Part shown: one piece after another, positions 48,901 through 59,442 of the stretch
Layout: the number at the start of each line of letters is the position of its first letter
How positions within the stretch are numbered: the stretch's first letter is position 1
Source of the DNA: Hormiphora californensis
Taxonomy: Eukaryota; Ctenophora; Tentaculata; Cydippida; Pleurobrachiidae
Direction: 5' to 3'
DNA: 64,000 nt
NCBI GenBank assembly: GCA_020137815.1
Contig: CM035354.1
Location: 2,185,495-2,249,494, forward strand
Made by a program: the position numbers and the translations under genes
The notes under the pieces: generated by a model
What the model saw: only the letters and a program-made list of their open reading frames with translations
The model's database searches: none
Told to the model about the DNA's origin: nothing

Positions 48901-50242
48901 ACACCGGTGAGTTTGAACGGGGTTTAAAGTGAGAGTGGAACGACACAGAATTAGACAAGATTGTTGTAAGACTAGTAGAGATTAGTTATCGGAGCTGAGC
49001 AGTCTGCCTTTGATAACGGAGATATTTTTGATACAACTGGAGAATTTCTTGCTCTGTATTCTCTCTGTAGGCAGCACATCGGGTATGCCTGGGCGCACAC
49101 ACATACATAATACATGTTGCAATGCTACACTGTTTTGTGGGACTACACTGTTTTGTGGGACTAAAGTCACCAAGACAATAGAGAGATTTCAGAATTTAGA
49201 TGCAATACAAATTGTGTGCAGTTATACCTAATTTCCATGTGTATCTCCCCCATTTACATGTGCCCTCACTCCATCCCCCCTAATTGCACCCCCTAGGCCT
49301 TCCCATTGCAGTCCTAACCCCCTCCCCCTCATTGCAGTCCTAACCCCCTCCCCCTCATTGCAGTCCTAACCCCCTCCCCCTCATTGCAGTCCTAACCCCC
49401 TTCCCCTCATTCCAGTCCTAACCCCCTTCCCCTCATTCCAGTCCTAACCCCCCTCCCCTCATTCCAGTCCTAACCCCCTTCCCCTCATTCCAGTCGAACG
49501 CGGAGTACAGTCCGGAGTACGGGGTTGCCGACAGAAAGTTTGGACAGTGGAAAAACGGTGCAGTGGACTACCAAAATAACAGTAATAGCCCCCGGACAAG
49601 GGAAGGAACGAGGTCGGGAGGCGGTGGTGGTGGTGGAGGGGATGAGGAAGAGGGCCAGGAAAACACACAGGTAAATGTACATTGCAGATATCACGTGTTG
49701 TATTGAGTGACATATCATGTGGTATTTTGTAAGGCACTGACTGTACCATCTCGCACGCTTGATCGCGGAGAGGACAGTCTTATTATATGAGACAAGTGGT
49801 ATTGGTATCATCTTTCTGATGTACATTACCAATTGTACTAACTACTAAAAGTGGTGTGTATCTGAGTTTTAACACCCCCTTCTTATTTCAGGATTGTTCG
49901 GGTAGCGAGGGAGAGGAAGAGAGTTCTCCAGTTCGACAGTCCGCCCACCCGCCTCCCCAGTTCCCTGTATCGAGGAGTAGCAACTACCCCGCCTTCAACC
50001 CGGCCCTCTTCCCTCCTACACCCGTATCGCCTCAGTTCCTTCCCCGTCACACCTTTATGGCCCCTCCGGGGTCCTTTCCAGCGCCCTACCTTCACTCTGG
50101 GTCAAGAGACTTTCCCGCCCTAACTCGGCCCATGTTCCCGCCCACGGCCCATGCGGTGCCGGGTGGGGGCCGGGACGCCTTTAACCAGTCCATACACACT
50201 CCAGCCGACCGAGAGGGTAGCCCCTTTACGAGGTCACAATAG
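45827..50242 (+). CDS. ZSWIM3-like protein with FAR1-type domain and MULE transposase-derived core
   Basis: Exons: 45827-45875, 46058-46221, 46404-46541, 47065-47085 (21 nt), 47325-47412, 47761-47905, 48084-48906, 49494-49670 and 49892-50242; all phases agree, giving 651 residues. An N-terminal FAR1/FLYWCH-like motif (NRKCRFKLRLHFD ... YRITKYNGSHSNHQ) is followed by poly-A/poly-Q. The core (KEDFVLHLFYAHKDEDKYLV ... IALTIFARFNPVTQ ... SLDNVHEHLQKRL) follows the MULE-type transposase fold of vertebrate ZSWIM1/ZSWIM3. The first core acidic residue may persist, but I see no complete DDE triad and no C-x-C-x(n)-C-x-H SWIM finger. The tail is Ser/Pro/Gly-rich and disordered. Probably a domesticated nuclear DNA-binding protein. 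The first exon and its donor (TTCG|GTCGCG) are the least certain, next to the gap. Confidence 0.6.
46630..46819. mobile_element. 190-bp palindromic MITE, CGCTTGTAGT ends
   Basis: Starts CGCTTGTAGTGGAGAAACGG and ends with the complement; inner arms have TACCCGCACGCTACGT and its inverse. In ZSWIM3-like intron 3. A diverged copy is at 21642-21817. Confidence 0.8.
46894..47002 (-). mobile_element. hAT-type MITE, copy E (inverted)
   Basis: 109 bp in the opposite orientation to the other copies. Duplication TCTGACAC (46886-46893 and 47003-47010). 62 bp upstream of the 21-nt exon at 47065. Confidence 0.95.
47562..47760. repeat. Six 35-bp units ending in a splice acceptor
   Basis: TAACCCAAATATATCCCC begins at 47562, 47597, 47632, 47667, 47702 and 47737. 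The last unit changes into CCCGCCAG, the acceptor of the exon at 47761. Confidence 0.95.
49304..49493. repeat. Eight 26-bp units each with a CAG acceptor
   Basis: CATTGCAGTCCTAACCCCC or CATTCCAGTCCTAACCCCC repeats every 26 bp from 49304. The eighth is CATTCCAG|TCGAACG, the acceptor of the exon at 49494, so all eight share CATT(G/C)CAG|TC. Confidence 0.95.
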
Positions 50243-52984
50243 CACAGACTGAGAGAACTAAACAACAATTTAATTCAGTTAACAACATGCAGCTCTCCGG
50301 GGTAATATTGATTGAGTTGATTGATATAGCTGCCCCCACCCCTGTGTTGTTGTTATGGGAGAGAGAGATATGGTCTGTTATAACTAGCTTGAACAACTTA
50401 TGACATTACAGAGAGAGAATATTAATGACAGAAAGAGAAAGTGAGATGTGGGTGAATGAGAGAGAGAGTGAGCATTGCTTTTAGTGAGAGAGAGTTATGG
50501 GTATACATTATACGCACCGTACAGTACATAACACACATGTGTACATTGTACACTGTGTACACATGTACACATGTACTATGTTTCTGTGCGGTGATTTTAA
50601 CATTTTATTCATTGTATCTCTTAACGAATATATATTTATTTTGCTAATAGAGCACCCCCCATGATGCCCCCTGGACGTCTCGTAGGGCGTGAAGGAGATG
50701 TTTAGTGACTCGGTTGCCCTACGAAGTGTCTGGGGTCATTTCCGCAGCAGCAGCAGGTCTTTGAGATGGAGAGAGCGTGAGAGAATGAGATGAGTATAGG
50801 AATATAAATAAAGATGTATTGGTTGATATAGCTTCTTTTGATTAGGGTGTTTAGGATTTAAAGAAGAGAGAGAGAGAGAGAGAGCGAAGTTGGTTGATCC
50901 CATATCTACCCCCATAAAATAGTTGTCACACCCCCTTGCTTGGTGTTCCTCTTGATATACGATTGGTTATGTAAGGAGAGCACTTCCTTCTTCCGTCTAC
51001 ACACCTGATTATACAATACTGTCCCACATAATGAGAAGGTTGGAGAAGAGAGAATGTGAGAAAGATTTATTTTTAGCAAAGATGAAATTTTTATCATTTT
51101 GAATGCAAGAAGTTTGGAAAATATTACTTTGCTAACAAAAGGCAGCGGACTAACCAACCACTCTAGCTCCGATTGGGTTATTTCTAGTGTCATGACCTTG
51201 GTGACATTGGCAACTCGTACAGAGAGGTAGCAATGGTACCATATACCATGGTATGACCACAATCAATATCCAATGTACTCTCCCAACATATAGTCCGCTG
51301 CCTACACTAAAACTAGCATCCTGATGCTGGGTCAAAAATCACAAGGTCCACTGTTCACACCAACGCCTCCCCTCCGTCTTCACACCACACGACTCACGAG
51401 GTTCACCCCTCCTTCACACCACCCCATCCCCCCTTCACACCATCATCTCCCCAAGGCATGCTGATATGGCATCTCCCGGCTGAATCAGGTGACGCTGAAT
51501 ATTGAGCTATTCACTAGTGTGTGTGTCCCCCTCATCTTTTACAGGGTGTGTGTGTATCTCAATGCAGTCACCCCACCCCCTCTCTCTGTGCCCTAATACC
51601 ATACTCTCTCTGTGTGTGCCCTTTTACTATACCAATGGTATTACCATGTCCCATTCACAAATGTGATCATATAGCTCAATTTAATTCAAGTTCAGAGCCT
51701 AATAAGGTGGGTTCCCAGGACACTGTAGTTGTAGCTCTCATTTCAACAGCCTTTGTATAGTTAGTGTACCCAGCTGCACTTCGTGTTAACTTAATTCAAA
51801 CTCTTCCCCCCCCCTCTCTCTCTCTTTCTCTCTCTATCTCTCTCTCTCTCTCTCTTTCTCTCTCTTTTACTCTATCTTTCTCTCTTTATCCATTCAATGT
51901 CAATAAAACTCACATCTGCTTATAACAGTCCCCACCCTGTTATGCAGTGTCTACACTTACATTATTATAGCCACACACTTTCTCATGAGGTGTTATCAGA
52001 GAGATAGGACAGAAAGAGAGAGAAAGAGAAAGAGAGAGAGAGGGATAGCATGTATATCTATTTACACGTGGTACAACATCTATTCTATGTGGGCTGATTG
52101 TTCCTTTTGATTTGTACCCCGATCACGCTACTGCAGTGCAATGCTCTTTGATCCAATGGCTTTGTCCATGTAATTATCACGTTATTATGTGACATGCCTT
52201 CAAAGAATTGGAAAAACATTCCACACGTTGCTATGACCGCTATAATATGGCTGTCTCGAGCTCAAATTTCCACAATAATTCATGAATTCAACTTCAAGTC
52301 ATGTTTATTGCTTGATCATTGATCCAAAACACCATGTCAGCATTCCGTTTCCTAGTTTGTTCAATTTGAACTTGACGGAAGGCGCGGAACGCACTGCGCA
52401 GGACGCAGATTCAAATGTACTGCGTGTATGTACATTTTACACACGCGCGAGTGTGTCTCGTATTTCGGCTCCTGCCCCCTTGTTCGGTAACTGGGGTACT
52501 GCTGCTGCTGCTGTTATTGTTTTGTGACACACACTGTAATGTCATTATTCTTGACACACTGTACTCTCATTTATTATGATCTATTATATTGCTCAATTGT
52601 GCTGGCATTTGCTTGCCTAGCTCGACCCTCTTTTCGCGAGGAGGGTTAGAACTGAGCTGTCAGAGCATTGGCCTGACCCTATTCTGTGGTCAGAGCATTG
52701 GCCTGACAGGAACTGAGAACATAACAAGTATTTGCTATTTGTGCTTCGTGAGTCACCGCTGCCCTTACTCAACAATTATGTGCCGGGGTTCAGTTGAATA
52801 GATTCCGAAACGGTATTTCATTTTGACCACAGTTACCGACCACTGCACAATTTATCTCCATGCTTATTTTACTCAACAAATGCTTATGGTTTCCCCCTTA
52901 CTCAACAACTTATGGTAGGAGTTGCCTTGTTCGACCCTCCCTCCCCGCGCCCCGCGACTTTTTTTTTATGCTCTCTTTTCGCAG

Positions 52985-53157
52985 CGTGTTCGTCTCAACG
53001 TTGCGCGTCGCGGGTGATCGAGCTAACCCGGGTGGGCGAGCTAACAATAGTGAACTTCCATGCGTTATAGTACATCGCGCGCATGTAATTGCACTATTGT
53101 TAGCTTGTTCGCCCGGGTTTGGTACAGTCTGCGACGCGCAGTGTTGAGACGAACACG
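52985..53157. mobile_element. 173-bp palindromic element
   Basis: Starts CGTGTTCGTCTCAACGTTGC and ends with a near-complement. Inner arms carry GAGCTAACAATAGTG and its inverse. Resembles a small MITE; no clear target duplication identified. Confidence 0.65.
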
Positions 53158-53470
53158 TTCCGAAAATGCAGGATAATAAAATAAAATAAAAAGGTTTGAA
53201 CAAAACAAGGTAGGAGTCTGTCAAGTAGTGCCAACCCAATCTGAGCCTGTTTTGTGTGTCAGACCTTGATGACACTGACAGATCTAATCTGAGCACACTG
53301 AGAATCTCAATGATATCGGATCGTCTGATGGCGCTAGTATAGACAGACGGGAATGGGTAGTAGGGGGATGGGCTTGCCTTGCTCGACCCTATTTCCCGCG
53401 GCCACAAATGTAAAGAAGGGTTAGGACATAGCAATTGGGGGAGGGTGTTGCAGCTTCTCATGACCTTCTT

Positions 53471-53521
53471 GTTGAGTAAGGGGGAAGAGTGTGAGACACT
53501 CTTCCCCCTTACTCAACAATG
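53471..53521. repeat. 51-bp perfect hairpin
   Basis: TTGTTGAGTAAGGGGGAAGA followed by its inverse. The word CCCTTACTCAACAA also occurs at 52757, 52903 and 56859, so it belongs to a dispersed family. Confidence 0.75.
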
Positions 53522-53806
53522 ACCTTCTGAACGTTACTATTTCCGGTTTGAACAAAATGAAAGATTGTCTCTGAAACCGAACACTATGATAACAGTTGTA
53601 CAGATATATTCGCATATTATCTAACGGGGGCATATAACACGTATTTAATTCCTGTCACATGAATATAATAACAAACCATGCACCCGCCGCTGAGAAAGGT
53701 CTATTTCTCTTTTCTTACTAGTTTTTCATCATGTTGTCTGGCACCGCCGACAGTTCGTCATGTTTTCTGATGAGCTTCAGATGACTGATTTGTTGTCGAA
53801 TATTCC

Positions 53807-54487
53807 TCACGAATCTTCTGAGTCATCTTCTGAGTCATCTTCTGAGTCATCTTCTGAGTCATCTTCTGAGTCATCTTCTGAGTCTTCTGAGTCATCTTCT
53901 GAGTCATCTCCTGAGTCATCTTCTAAGTCATCTTCTGAGTCATCTTCTGGGTCATCTTCTGAGACATCTTCTGGGTCATCTTCTGAGTCATCTTCTGATT
54001 CATCTTCTGAGTCATCTTCTGAGTCATCTTCTGGGTCATCTTCTGGGTCATCTTCTGGGTCATCTTCTGAGTCATCTTCTGAGTCATCTTCTAAGTCATC
54101 TTCTGGGTCATCTTCTGGGTCATCTTCTGGGTCATCTTCTAAGTCATCTTCTAAGTCATCTTCTGGAGCGTCATTACCGTCAGCTATTTTCAGTTCCGCT
54201 TCGTACAGTTCGTACAGTGGTAGATCTACAACAGGTTGCCCATCAGACCCAACACGAACCTCCACCTCTCCAGCTCCTTTTGCACGCTCCCTGTCAACGT
54301 ATCTCTGGCAAAGTGCCCGATTTTGCTGACATTCGTCCTTGAAAAATGCATTTTGGGTCTCATCTCCCATTGCACCGGTCTCCAGCAGCTCAAACTCATC
54401 CAGCTCCGTATCTGAGGAGTCTTCCGGGATTTTCCAAGCCCTTGTCAGAGCAAACAGAGTAACTAAAATTAGGAGAACAACCTTCAT
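53807..54487 (-). CDS. Secreted Asp/Glu-rich repeat protein
   Basis: 226 residues in one exon from ATG 54487. The signal peptide is MKVVLLILVTLFALTRA. Next comes a normal-complexity region with two cysteines (DECQQNRALCQRYVDRERAK) and then about 110 residues of 4-residue repeats (EDDS, EDDP, EDDL) to the stop. Such poly-acidic secreted proteins bind calcium and are common in biomineral matrices, but that role is only a possibility here. The repeat is 12 bp at DNA level (TCATCTTCTGAG on plus), a coding minisatellite likely to vary in length. The plus-strand Ser-rich frame at 53760-54329 is its shadow. No neighbour suggests a pathway. Confidence 0.78.
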   Translation of the reverse strand: MKVVLLILVTLFALTRAWKIPEDSSDTELDEFELLETGAMGDETQNAFFKDECQQNRALCQRYVDRERAKGAGEVEVRVGSDGQPVVDLPLYELYEAELKIADGNDAPEDDLEDDLEDDPEDDPEDDPEDDLEDDSEDDSEDDPEDDPEDDPEDDSEDDSEDESEDDSEDDPEDVSEDDPEDDSEDDLEDDSGDDSEDDSEDSEDDSEDDSEDDSEDDSEDDSEDS

Positions 54488-54712
54488 TTTACAGGGGGTG
54501 TCTAAAAGCAGCATGCACGTCACAATTCGGGGGTTTTGCGTCACCCGCTTCCTTTACTCCTTCATAAAAGATACCGTTAAGTGTAGAGTTGCTTGTTAGA
54601 CCGTTATCAGTGCAGGAAGGAGCTAGAGCTAGAGAGCTGATAACACCACATCTCTGCAGTTTGTCATGTTCCGTATGATATGTGAACCTTGTAATACTGC
54701 TGCGAGGATATC

Positions 54713-57700
54713 ATGGTAATGGAATGGGACAGCTTTGCAGAGACTACATTGGATTCTGATAAGGTATGACACGATTGATGGGTTCAACCTGTTTGTACCT
54801 GTCTGACGGCGCCAGACCCTGATTTGATTCTCAGTTGTTGAGTAACAAATTCTCAAATGCGGTCCGCGGCGCCAGACAGGTTTGTGTTCTTGTTGAATTC
54901 AAATTGCAGTAAGTTCTTGTCTAGCTTGAATCTGGATCATGTAAAAACTAGTTGATGCTCATAAACATTCATCCTCTCCCTCCCTCTCTGATCCCTCCCT
55001 CCCTCCGGCCTCCCTCCCTCCCCTAGAAAAAGGCGGCTGATAGGCAGGCCAGGACAGCTACTAGTGACGATGATTTAGACGGGTGTAGGGTGGTGTTAAA
55101 TCCCGGACAATTTATAGATGACTACCTGTGGAGATTAAACCTACGCGACAACAAGGTATTATGATTGAGGACCTCAACTTGAGGTGCTTTGTTAAGCGAC
55201 GCGTTTTGAAAACTTCGAAACTTCCTCGTCAAATTACGGGATTTGTTAGATCTAGGTTCTAATCCATTTCCTCTCTCTCCCCAGTTATTAATCCTGGAGG
55301 TTTTTTTGTCACTGCTAGTTCTCAACATCACCAATACTTTCGTTATTTTTGGAAGTTCTGTGGACAAGAAACAACTTGGGTAAGTACCCAGCTGTCCGAG
55401 CATTGGCCTGACAGCCCCTTAACAAAGTCTAACCCGAACCGAACCGTAGCGACGTTGGTTGCTCAGACATATATAATACACAGAACTTATGCACAACAAT
55501 CACAATATACTTTTCAAATCATTTTACTATCCCAAACCGAATACTTTTCTAACCTGATTTGGCTGCGACGTGCCCAATAACCTGACTCTCTCTCACCAGG
55601 GAATGCGGTACAGACGGTGAACTATGTGGCAATGGCACAATGCTGTGTAAACTCACCCAATCCTTCTCTGATTTCACCCTCAAATCCTCCTACATGCTGG
55701 AGTTCGGGCTGTTCTGCGGCAATGAGAATGAAAGTAATGAGGTCTATGGACTTGGTTTAGGTAGGTAGCGCTCTTGCTGGCGCCGCCCACCCCATCTGAG
55801 CGCACTGAGAATCAAATGGGGTTTGGCGCCGCCATACAGCAGGTAGCTCTCGCTCATTCTCTGATCATGAAGACCCTTTCTCTTGTGTTCTCCTGTCAGG
55901 CCAATGATAATATAGTACTATAGTAGGGTGGGTTCTGGGAAGTTTGGTAATGAAATTACGGATTACCCCTCCGCGTTAATATGGCTCACAATAAAAGGGG
56001 TGACTTCGTAACCAACTGGGAAGTCTAGAACTTTAAACTTGACTTGCTGGTATTCCCTATCTCTCTCGCGGCTGTTGATTGGTCAGCTTTGCTCATTGAT
56101 TGAAGATTGTCAGCTGACAGTTGAGCCTTATTTTCTAAACAGTAATATTCCCTATCTCTCCTAACAGGTTTAGGTGCCCTAGTTGGAGGATTAATCGGGG
56201 ACATTGGCCGGCGGGAGATTCCCATGATATTGGGTCTATTTACCCTGAACGTTGCCTTGGTAACGCTTGGAGCATGTGGAACAGTCAGTATGTTCACCAT
56301 AGCGACCTTCTCACTGGGTAGGTAAACCCAGCGTGTCTGTCCTGTCTGGCGGCGCCAGACCTCAGACAGCTCAGACGGGGTCGGCGGCGCCAGACAGTGT
56401 CTGTCTGGTTTATGTTCCGAATCTATCGGCTCTCACACTGTGCCGGAGGGGCGAGGCGTTTCATAGCGTGAAAGGCAGCCAGCGTAGCCGACCCGATCTG
56501 AGCGCACTGTCTAATCGGGGTCTAATCAACACGGAGTCTGGACTCTGGTGCTGCTAGAGAGTCCATTCTAGTTAGCAAGAGAAAATCCGTTCAATAAAAA
56601 ACCTACTTATTTTCAGGTTTTGCAGTGTCAATGATAGAGGTGGCAGTGGTGGTGACAGTCATTGAGCTCCTACCCTTCCATCTTCACCTGGCCTTTCTTG
56701 TCGCTCATGATGTCATTACCACGTAGGTACAATCAATAATTTCGGGAATTATGTTGCCAATTGCTTTAGTGTGGCTCATAACTGTCAGAGCATTGACCTG
56801 ACCCTACTCTCATTTCTTTCAAGAACCGCAGTCAGAGCAAATTGGCCTGAATTACTCCCCCTTACTCAACAAGGCCTGACAGGCTCACGTCATTTTATGT
56901 GTGAGGGTTCGGTCGATCACATTTGCTTACCAAATAAATCCCAGGTTCAGTGTGTATTTTGGCTTCATGATGAGGTTTCTCTTCCCGACCTCTTGGAGGG
57001 TGTTTGTGGTGATCTGTTGGATTCTAAACCTCATACCTCTATCCCTGATCTACCACCTCCCAGCCTCCCCCCGACACAAAGTCAATAGGGAGTTCAAACG
57101 TGCAGTGGTCAGCCTATCTAGACTTGGCATTCAGTGAGTATAATTTGGAGCAGGAACCGACCGACACAAGTAGACAACCAATCAGAACTCGTTATTTAGG
57201 TCACATGATCGGTCGACAATCAATCAGAACTCGTTATTTAGGTCACATGATCGGTCGGTTCCTGATTTGGAGAGTTTTTAAGAGTTTTCAACTTGTTGTG
57301 ATCATTGATCACTGATCTTACTCCAATTTTGTTTCGGCAACTCTCCCACTTTTAACAATCCCAATTTTCCAATTATTCCCCATCATTCCACCCAATTACT
57401 CTCCCAATAATCCCCCAGGGTCCCGGAAAGTGAGGCGGTGTTAGAGCAGAGAGACCGAGCTCTCAGTTTCAGTTCAATCTTCACCCAATAATCCCCCAGG
57501 GTCCCGGAAAGTGAGGCGGTGTTAGAGCAGAGAGACCGAGCTCTCAGTTTCAGTTCCATCTTCGATTACAGATCCCACCGGCGGATCCTGGCTATTGTGC
57601 TACTGTTGTGCTCTCTGGATGCCATTGTTTCCCTTACCAACACACCCACCGCTGGACAGGTATAGGCTGTTAGTTAATTACCAATGATTGATAATTAGCG

Positions 57701-59389
57701 ATAATTAGTGATATTTGATATATCGGAATGAAGGGGTGCCGGGTGGCAGTAGCTCATGACCTATTTACCTCTTACTTATTGGTACTGCGGTTTAATTGAC
57801 CGTTGTATATTTCTTTAGGTTTGGAAGTTGGTGAGAGATGAAAAAGTGAGGTACGTTATACAGGCGACCCTCTCCCTTGGTTCCCTTCCCGTCCTTCTCT
57901 ACATAGCGAGAAGGAACATGTCCGTGAGGATATCCATTCTATTCATCGGGTTAGTGTCAGGAACCGACCGAAACAAGTAAACAACCAATCAGAGCTCGTT
58001 ATTTAGGTCACGTGACTGGTTATCAGCCAATCAGGGGCCAGTATTTCCTGATTCGGTCGGTTCCTGGTTAGTGTACTATTGTTGCTGTCATATCATGCCA
58101 ATGTCAGAGTCTGACCACAGTTAGATCGCGAAAGAAATGAGAATAGGGTCAGGCCAATGCTATGACAGACTAGGTATATAAATTGTTGAGTAGCAAATTG
58201 TTTGGGAAATATAGGATGTAATTGCAGTACGGGGTGGGGGTTTGGAAGTTTGTCAAATAAGGATCAAGTATTGTACGGCCAAACCTTTTGTATAGTGGTA
58301 CTGGTTATAGAATCACTGGATTTATTATTTAAACACCCATTTTATTTTAGGTGGGTGTCAACAAGCATGTACTTTATCGGGCAAGTTCCCCTTGGCTCCG
58401 GTCCCTTTCTTCTTATGAACATCTGTGGGGTAATGTTAGTGCCCTTGGTACGGACTCTACGGACCTTGGTGCTCCTACTGTTCCTCCAGGTGAGAACGAG
58501 ATGAGTGAGTCTAGAGTTATCACCATAATATGATTACGGACCCTGATGGGACCCTGATAGATCAACTGCAGAGAGGATATATGATTCATATATCATCTCT
58601 GCAGTTGATCTATCAGGGTCCCATCAGGGTCCGTAATCCGCATCCTAAATCACTAGCTGTCGAGACTGTCGTAATCATTTTTCACGTGAGCCCTTCGAAA
58701 TTGAAAAGTAATGCTTAGAAAGCGGATGCGTATTTCTTTGAAAATTACGAATTTAACAATATCAAATAATGTCATATCCACAATATATATATCGTCATAA
58801 AACATCCCATTGTAACGTCCGAATCGGACACAAATTGACACAATGCCCACCTAGCCTGCTCAAATCTTGCCTTGCTCGACCCTGTCTCTTGAACAGAACA
58901 ACTCAAATCACTGCGTATCGACACACAAACACGGGGGGCATGATTCTCCATCCCATTTTCTAACTCTCTCCTTTCTCCCTCTTCTAACTCTCTCCTCCCT
59001 CCCACAGCTCTAACTCTCTCCTCTCTCCTTTCTCCCTCTTCTAACTCTCCTCTCTCCCACAGCTCTAACCCTCCTCTCTCTCTCTCCCTCAGCTGCTACC
59101 AACCTGCTACCGATGCACCGGCTTGGGAGTGCACTGGTCAGTTCAACTTGCCTTTGTACGGCTGGGACTAGTAATAGCGGACGACATTCCACCGACCCCC
59201 ACCCATAACTACACCCTCCTTTTATTCGGAGTGTTTTACCTTGCTTTCGTCTACCTAGCCAGCTTCCTACCATCCCCTCGTCCCCAAAACCTAATGAACA
59301 GTCTCCAAGAATTCAATGAGACACTGAGTAAGAGCAGTGACCCGGAGAGTTTGTTGCTCGTACCTCGATCTTCTCGATCCCCAACTTGA
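54713..59389 (+). CDS. SLC22-like organic ion transporter (MFS)
   Basis: Eleven exons (54713-54763, 55027-55155, 55285-55379, 55600-55760, 56168-56317, 56617-56722, 56945-57133, 57500-57659, 57819-57949, 58351-58489, 59093-59389) join in frame to 535 residues, the usual SLC22 size. Features in order: first membrane span LLILEVFLSLLVLNITNTFV; an extracellular loop with cysteines and N-glycosylation sites (CGNGTMLC); span 2 with MFS signature GGLIGDIGRREIP; further spans; cytoplasmic loop HKVNREFKRAVVSLSRLG; then the second six-span half. Likely a plasma-membrane transporter of organic ions; the substrate is unknown. Exon 8 has a decoy upstream acceptor that would cause early termination. Two hAT MITEs sit right after the donors of exons 7 and 9. 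Confidence 0.78.
54799..56401. repeat. Three short GGCGCCAGAC palindromic elements in SLC22-like introns
   Basis: 54799-54880, 55777-55851 and 56343-56401 each have TGTCTGGCGCC-type ends in inverse orientation, with ACCCCATCTGAGC or CTGATTTGATTCTCA inside. They look like members of one small dispersed family. Confidence 0.55.
57151..57264 (+). mobile_element. hAT-type MITE, copy F (rearranged, 114 bp)
   Basis: CAGGAACCGACC...GGTTCCTG ends and duplication ATTTGGAG (57143-57150, 57265-57272). The interior has AATCAGAACTCGTTATTTAG twice, so it is a variant with internal duplication. It starts 18 bp after the exon 7 end of the SLC22-like gene. Confidence 0.92.
57405..57565. repeat. Two 81-bp copies of acceptor plus exon 8 start
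   Basis: CCAATAATCCCCCAG|GGTC and the following 55 exon bases occur at 57404 and 57485. Splicing to the first copy (exon start 57419) reads into TAA at the next repeat, whereas the second (57500) gives the full frame. Confidence 0.93.
57958..58066 (+). mobile_element. hAT-type MITE, copy G, at a splice donor
   Basis: 109 bp. Duplication GTTAGTGT (57950-57957, 58067-58074). The left duplicate is exactly the first eight bases of SLC22-like intron 9, so the insertion duplicated the donor site. Confidence 0.95.
58532..58638. repeat. 107-bp perfect palindrome
   Basis: GATTACGGACCCTGATGGGA at the left, its complement at the right, axis near 58585, with essentially no loop. In SLC22-like intron 10, 42 bp after the donor. 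Confidence 0.9.
58970..59092. repeat. Repeated pyrimidine tract and CACAG before the last SLC22-like exon
   Basis: CTCTAACTCTCTCC words and two CTCCCACAG|CTCTAAC sites (AG at 59006 and 59061) precede the true acceptor CCTCAG at 59091-59092. Confidence 0.8.
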
Positions 59390-59442
59390 CCAGTTTGTAA
59401 CTTGTTGGGATAACAGTTCACACACGATGAGAGAGAATTGTT

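Larger units (their letters stand above)
50243..53806. other. Intergenic region with microsatellites and small palindromes
   Basis: No confident gene. Contains GAGA tracts (50450, 50860, 52010), CT tracts (51810-51880), TTCACACC repeats (51355-51450), CCTAGCTCGACCCT and CATTGGCCTGAC words (52614-52720), and two hairpins listed separately. Confidence 0.6.

Noticed and set aside
53760-54329. Ser-rich repeat protein on the plus strand
   Set aside because: Complement of the acidic repeat gene on the minus strand, which has a signal peptide and a normal N-terminal domain.
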